A stretch of DNA of 64,000 nt from Argopecten irradians (Eukaryota > Mollusca > Bivalvia > Pectinida > Pectinidae), in contig NC_091140.1 of NCBI RefSeq assembly GCF_041381155.1, positions 23,154,864 through 23,218,863 on the forward strand. Reading direction: 5' to 3'. Below, in pieces: positions 60,014-64,000 of the stretch. The first letter of the stretch is position 1, and each line of letters begins with the position of its first letter. Both the position numbers and the translations under genes were made by a program. The notes below the pieces were generated by a model. That model was not told where the DNA came from. It did not search any database and saw only the letters and a list, made by a program, of their open reading frames with translations.

Positions 60014-60924
60014 AGTATTTTGTTTGCTTCCAAAACATGGTGTTTATTGTCTTTACAATGTGTATTCTCAGCGTACAAATTGCCTTTCGTTTAGTGTTGT
60101 CCCTCCATACTGTAACCATAGTAACTGTTTCAGAATATTCTTGTTGATTTTACATATTGTCTTCATTATTTTGTGGCTAAACATGTTTTTGACTGAACTG
60201 TTTTAAAGTTAGAGATAAACCTCAACCTGTACTAAGTAAGAGTGATGTGCTGTATAAAGATCAAAAGTTCCATTATTACAAAGAGATACAATACGTGAGT
60301 GCTACACATGGACCTTCATACATGCTGTGCCTGGTGTATTGGTGACGGCACCCTTAGATGACCTTAGCTGATTATACAAAGGACATTGAGCCCAATCAAC
60401 CGAGCACTATCAACATAATTTGTATCCTAACTTGTAATATATAGTACAGTTTTTGGCTTATCTCCTTAACTTACGCTACACTGCTAAAAGTAAAGAGAGG
60501 CGTAGAATCTTGTGGTCTTTGGATATACTGGAAATTGTGATGGACACTGGACTGATCATTAAGAGTATGCCACATTCCAATGTTTTGACAATCTCATGGC
60601 AATGGATGAAAAGTCAGAACTACCGAAAAAGCAAAGGTGAGATAACTGAGGCACAAAGTACTGAACAAGTGTTGTTTGGAGAAGCCAGATATAAGCATGG
60701 TAATCAATATATAAATTCTATTACTCAAAAAAGAATGTGCAGTATTTAGGAAAATGTTTTATTACAAGACAACTAAGATTTTGGAAGATGATGGGATGAA
60801 TTTGATCTTTGAAAAAAATCTGAAAGATGTACAACACCATATAAGTTACTGGCTGTCACACACCAAGCCTTCCTTAACGGTCAAATTATGAAGAAAAACT
60901 CCAAATCCATGGTATAATTATAAA
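60014..60924. other. Gap between convergent brat and Maf genes
   Basis: TTTATT at 60758-60763 gives AATAAA on the minus strand, 160 bases past the Maf stop, so the Maf 3'UTR probably ends near here. The open frame at 60453-60749 (+) looks random. Confidence 0.45.
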
Positions 60925-61938
60925 TCACTTTTTATTGTATATGTCTAGTAGTACTTTACAGAATTTATGGAGAGGAAAGCCCATCACATTGTAATAGTCT
61001 CCATAGATTCCCTCGACAATGGACGCTCCTATCGCCTGGATACCATAGCCACCCGCTTTGTCCCTGTCAAAGAGAAAGAACGAAAATCAAGGAAAAATAG
61101 GACAAAGTGATATTCAAAGAAATGACAAACATATCTAAAGTAATAATAAGCCAGTTCACACATATACCACTGGATTTTCACGCAAGCGCTCAATGGGAGA
61201 TAACTCTATATCAGAAAACAAAGATAGGATTCAAGAAAACAATCTAAACAACACTATAGAAATCGCCTCTGCCAGTTAAACCATATTGATTAATAAAGTA
61301 GTAAACTTATTTACGAGCAACTTAATATGGCAATTTTTATGGATCACAACGTTTTCACTGCAATTTGATTTTGTAATTTTTAGTATTAATCTATTATAGT
61401 TGTAGTTTAATCTTTTCTTTTTTGCAAATTCTAATCACTCGGAAAATACCTGGTACATGAATTTGAATCACACATGAAAATAAAGAAATTGTGTTGATTT
61501 ACGGTTACAGGAAACAGCTGTATAAATGATTATTATTGTCTCTTTTTAAAATAATTGTTATTATACAGTGTAACTTGTCTCAGTTGGACGTCACTGAAAC
61601 CTGCATATTGGACTGGTATACACAAGTTTCTGGATTATAGGATTTAATTACTATAAATGAACAAGGATAATGTGATACAATTTCTCTGAAATAGACAGGG
61701 ATCCAGATAAGAAAAGTTATATTGCATTTCCTGGTTTAATTGAACTTTTATGTTTAGTAATCTCAAAGTTACCTGTATATCTTAACTAGACTGAACTATA
61801 CAACTTACATGCTCTCTCCTGTATCTATGTATGCATTGACAATATCTGGGGACAACTTGGCCATCATCACATCTGTTGTTTCGTGGAACTGTGTCATCAA
61901 TAAGTTCTCATAACCATCCACTTTTGATCCCGTAAAAA
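60925..61938 (-). CDS. ASMTL: Maf-family nucleoside triphosphate pyrophosphatase, C-terminal half
   Basis: Cleaves non-canonical or excess nucleotides (dTTP, UTP and modified forms) to monophosphates; cytosolic. Two exons on the minus strand: 61938-61809 and 61063-60925, joined across an intron with donor GTAAGT and acceptor TTTGACAG; the split codon ATG restores the frame. Joined sequence: [20 protein letters not shown], then the Maf signature [20 protein letters not shown], then [19 protein letters not shown], ending at TGA 60925-60927. The Asp-Lys-Ala-Gly-x-Tyr-Gly-Ile-Gln motif and GDYYNVxGxPL are the family hallmarks. The N-terminal part, with the substrate loop, lies beyond the window. 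The protein stops right after the Maf fold; human ASMTL continues into a methyltransferase-like half, so this looks like a stand-alone Maf protein. The symbol is by nearest animal homologue. Confidence 0.9.
61064..61808 (-). other. Intron between the two Maf exons
   Basis: AT-rich, no other feature seen. Confidence 0.7.
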
Positions 61939-62479
61939 CTGAAAAATTGACCAAATCTCGTTAATGTGCTTTTCAGATAAGTTAAGCATATTTTTAGTTT
62001 CAGATTGATTCAAAATATTACCAACATACCAAAAATCAATATTTCCTTATTTTACATGGTGAAAAAACATGTAGAATTTTTATCTAAAAGGTGTTTGTGA
62101 TTTGATTTACACTGTAATTTGGTTACCATTTGGTATATTAAAGTGCTAGCAAAAAAAGGAACTCCAATTTCACTATAAACATTGAAAAAGACAATGAATA
62201 AGAGTGAACATGTCGTCGGAGACCCACGGGTGATTGCATTACACTACGCTACACTTATCATAAGTGTAATGTAGTGTAGTGCGATCACCCGTGGGTCTGC
62301 CACGATTCAGAACCGCAAGACTTAAAGTTTTGTTCTTACATACACTGCCTGTCTCCATTTAGTCACTTTTTACTTGTGTGTTTCCTTAAAATAATCAGTT
62401 TATTCTTTTTTAAATACTTATAAGGATATTTGTACTTTTTAAACAGGTATATATGTACGAGTAACAATACAATATCGGT
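61939..62479 (-). other. Upstream intron of the Maf gene
   Basis: No further Maf exon is recognisable before the minisatellite; the hairpin at 62220-62298 lies here. Confidence 0.5.
62220..62298. repeat. Hairpin with 38-bp arms
   Basis: Arms 62220-62257 and 62261-62298 pair with about three mismatches around a 3-base loop. Outer part AGACCCACGGGTGAT, inner part TACACTTA. GC-richer than its surroundings. Confidence 0.88.
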
Positions 62480-62499
62480 ATCAAGTACCAATATCAAAC

Positions 62500-64000
62500 C
62501 CTAGATATGACCTACTTGTAGAGGATATGACTTCTCTGTAAGTGATGTGACCTACTTGTAGATGATGTGACGTCTCTGTAGGTGATGTGTCCCACTTTTA
62601 GATGATGTGACTTCTCTGTAAGTGATGTGACTACTTGTAGATAATGTGACTTATCTGTGGGTGATGTGACCTAGTTGTAAATGATGTGACTTACCTGTGG
62701 GTGATGTGACCTACTTGTAAATGATGTGACTTACCCGAAGGTGACAGGACCTACTTATAAAAGATGTGACTTACCTGAAGGTGACAGGACCTACTTATGG
62801 ATGATGTGACTTACCTGTGGGTGATGTGACCTACTTGTAAATGATGTGACGTACCTGAAGGTGACAAGACCTACTTATAGATGATGTGACTTACCTGTAG
62901 GTGATTTGACCTACCTGTAGATCATGTGACTTACCTGAAGGTGATGTGACCTACTTGTAGATGATGTGACTTACCTGAAGGTGACAGGAATTTTTAATAG
63001 ATGATGTGACTTTCCTATAGGTGACAGGACATACTTGTAGATGATGTGACTTAACTGTAGGTAATGTAACCTATTTGCAGATGATGTGACTTACCTGTAG
63101 GTGATGTGACTTACTAGTAGATGATGTGACTTATCTGTAGGTGATGTGACCTACTTGTTGATGGTGTGACTTACCTGAAGCTGATATGACCTACTTATAG
63201 GTGATGTGACCTACTTGTATATGATGTGACTTACCTGAAGGTGACGTGACCTACTTGTAAATGATGTGACTTACCTGTAGGTGATGTGACCTACTTGTGA
63301 TGATGTGACTCTTACTGAAGGTGATGTGACCTACTTGTAAGATGATATGACTTCTCTGTAAGTGATGTGACCCACTTGTAGATGATGTGACTTACCTGAA
63401 GGTGATATGATCTACTTATAGGTGATGTGACCTACTTGTAAATGATGTGACTTACCTGTAGGTGATTTGACCTATTTGTAGATGATGTGACTTACCTGTA
63501 GGTGGCGTGACCTACTTGTAGATGATATGACTTCTCTGTGGGTGATGTGACCCACTTGTAGATGATGTGATTTATCTGTAGGTGATGTGACCTTCTTGTA
63601 GATGATGTAACTTATCTGTAGGTGATATGACCTACTTGTAGATGATGTGACATACTTGTATTTATGTGATATGATGAGATGTACCTGAAGGTGACAAGAC
63701 CTACTTATAGATGATGTTACTTACATGTCGATGATGTGACTTACCTGAAGGTGACAGGACCTACTTATGGATGATGTGACTTACCTATAGGTGACAGGAC
63801 CTACTTATGGATTATGTGACTTACCTAGTATGACAACTGACTTGTGGATGATGTGACTTACCTGAAGGTGACAGGACCTACTTATGGATGATGTGACTTA
63901 CCTGAAGGTGACAGGACCTACTTATGGATGATGTGACTTACCCTATAGGTGACATGAACTACTTATGAAGATGTGACTTACCTGAAGGTGACAGGACCTA
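62500..64000. repeat. 40-bp composite minisatellite, running off the window
   Basis: The repeat is two related 20-base halves: ATGATGTGACTTACCTGTAG and GTGATGTGACCTACTTGTAG, alternating. About 37 copies of the 40-base unit are present with frequent variants (CTGAAGGTGACAGGAC, ACTTATGG, TCTCTGTAAG). It continues past 64000. It lies upstream of the visible Maf exons, so probably inside an intron of that gene. Confidence 0.95.

Noticed and set aside
60453-60749. 98-residue plus-strand frame
   Set aside because: No family features; lies between two convergent 3' ends.
62500-64000. Possible CRISPR-like array
   Set aside because: Repeats are contiguous and diverging with no unique spacers, in a eukaryotic intron; it is a minisatellite.

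Overview
The window is AT-rich eukaryotic DNA. It has intron-containing genes, long non-coding stretches, tRNA-derived SINEs, small inverted-repeat elements and two large minisatellites. The proteins (a Brat-type TRIM-NHL that keeps its RING, a second TRIM, a divergent nicotinic-type receptor subunit) and the repeat style suggest a lophotrochozoan, most likely a bivalve mollusc. That placement is inference; no marker gene settles it. I saw no complete tRNA or rRNA gene, no CRISPR array and no retroviral or LTR element.

Layout. At 713-2484 (+) are the last four coding exons of the Pol I/III subunit AC19 gene (POLR1D). At 13676-5088 (-) is a six-exon gene for an 828-residue protein I cannot assign; its intron 1 holds about 33 copies of a 52-bp repeat. 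At 19814-21496 (+) is a single-exon TRIM (RING, B-box, coiled coil, Ser/Arg-rich tail). At 26114-24651 (-) is an intronless Cys-loop channel subunit. From 26 to 32 kb I find no gene, only a MITE, a copy of a dispersed repeat and a pyrimidine-rich 34-bp minisatellite. At 32.2-32.4 kb a CpG-richer patch with a strong donor is a candidate first exon for the next gene. At 46950-49226 (+) is a brain tumor (Brat) orthologue in one coding exon, followed by 10.8 kb that may be a very long 3'UTR. At 61938-60925 (-) are the last two exons of a Maf/ASMTL-type nucleotide pyrophosphatase, convergent with brat. From about 62.5 kb to the end its upstream intron is a 40-bp composite minisatellite.

The genes do not form one pathway. 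Two are RING/B-box proteins on the same strand 27 kb apart. Brat is known as a translational repressor and neural fate regulator, POLR1D makes rRNA and tRNA polymerases, and Maf proteins remove non-canonical nucleotides. The strongest leads are the unassigned 828-residue protein, a RING-bearing Brat with a possible let-7 site downstream, a Maf protein that ends without the methyltransferase half found in human ASMTL, and the higher-order structure of the 52-bp array.
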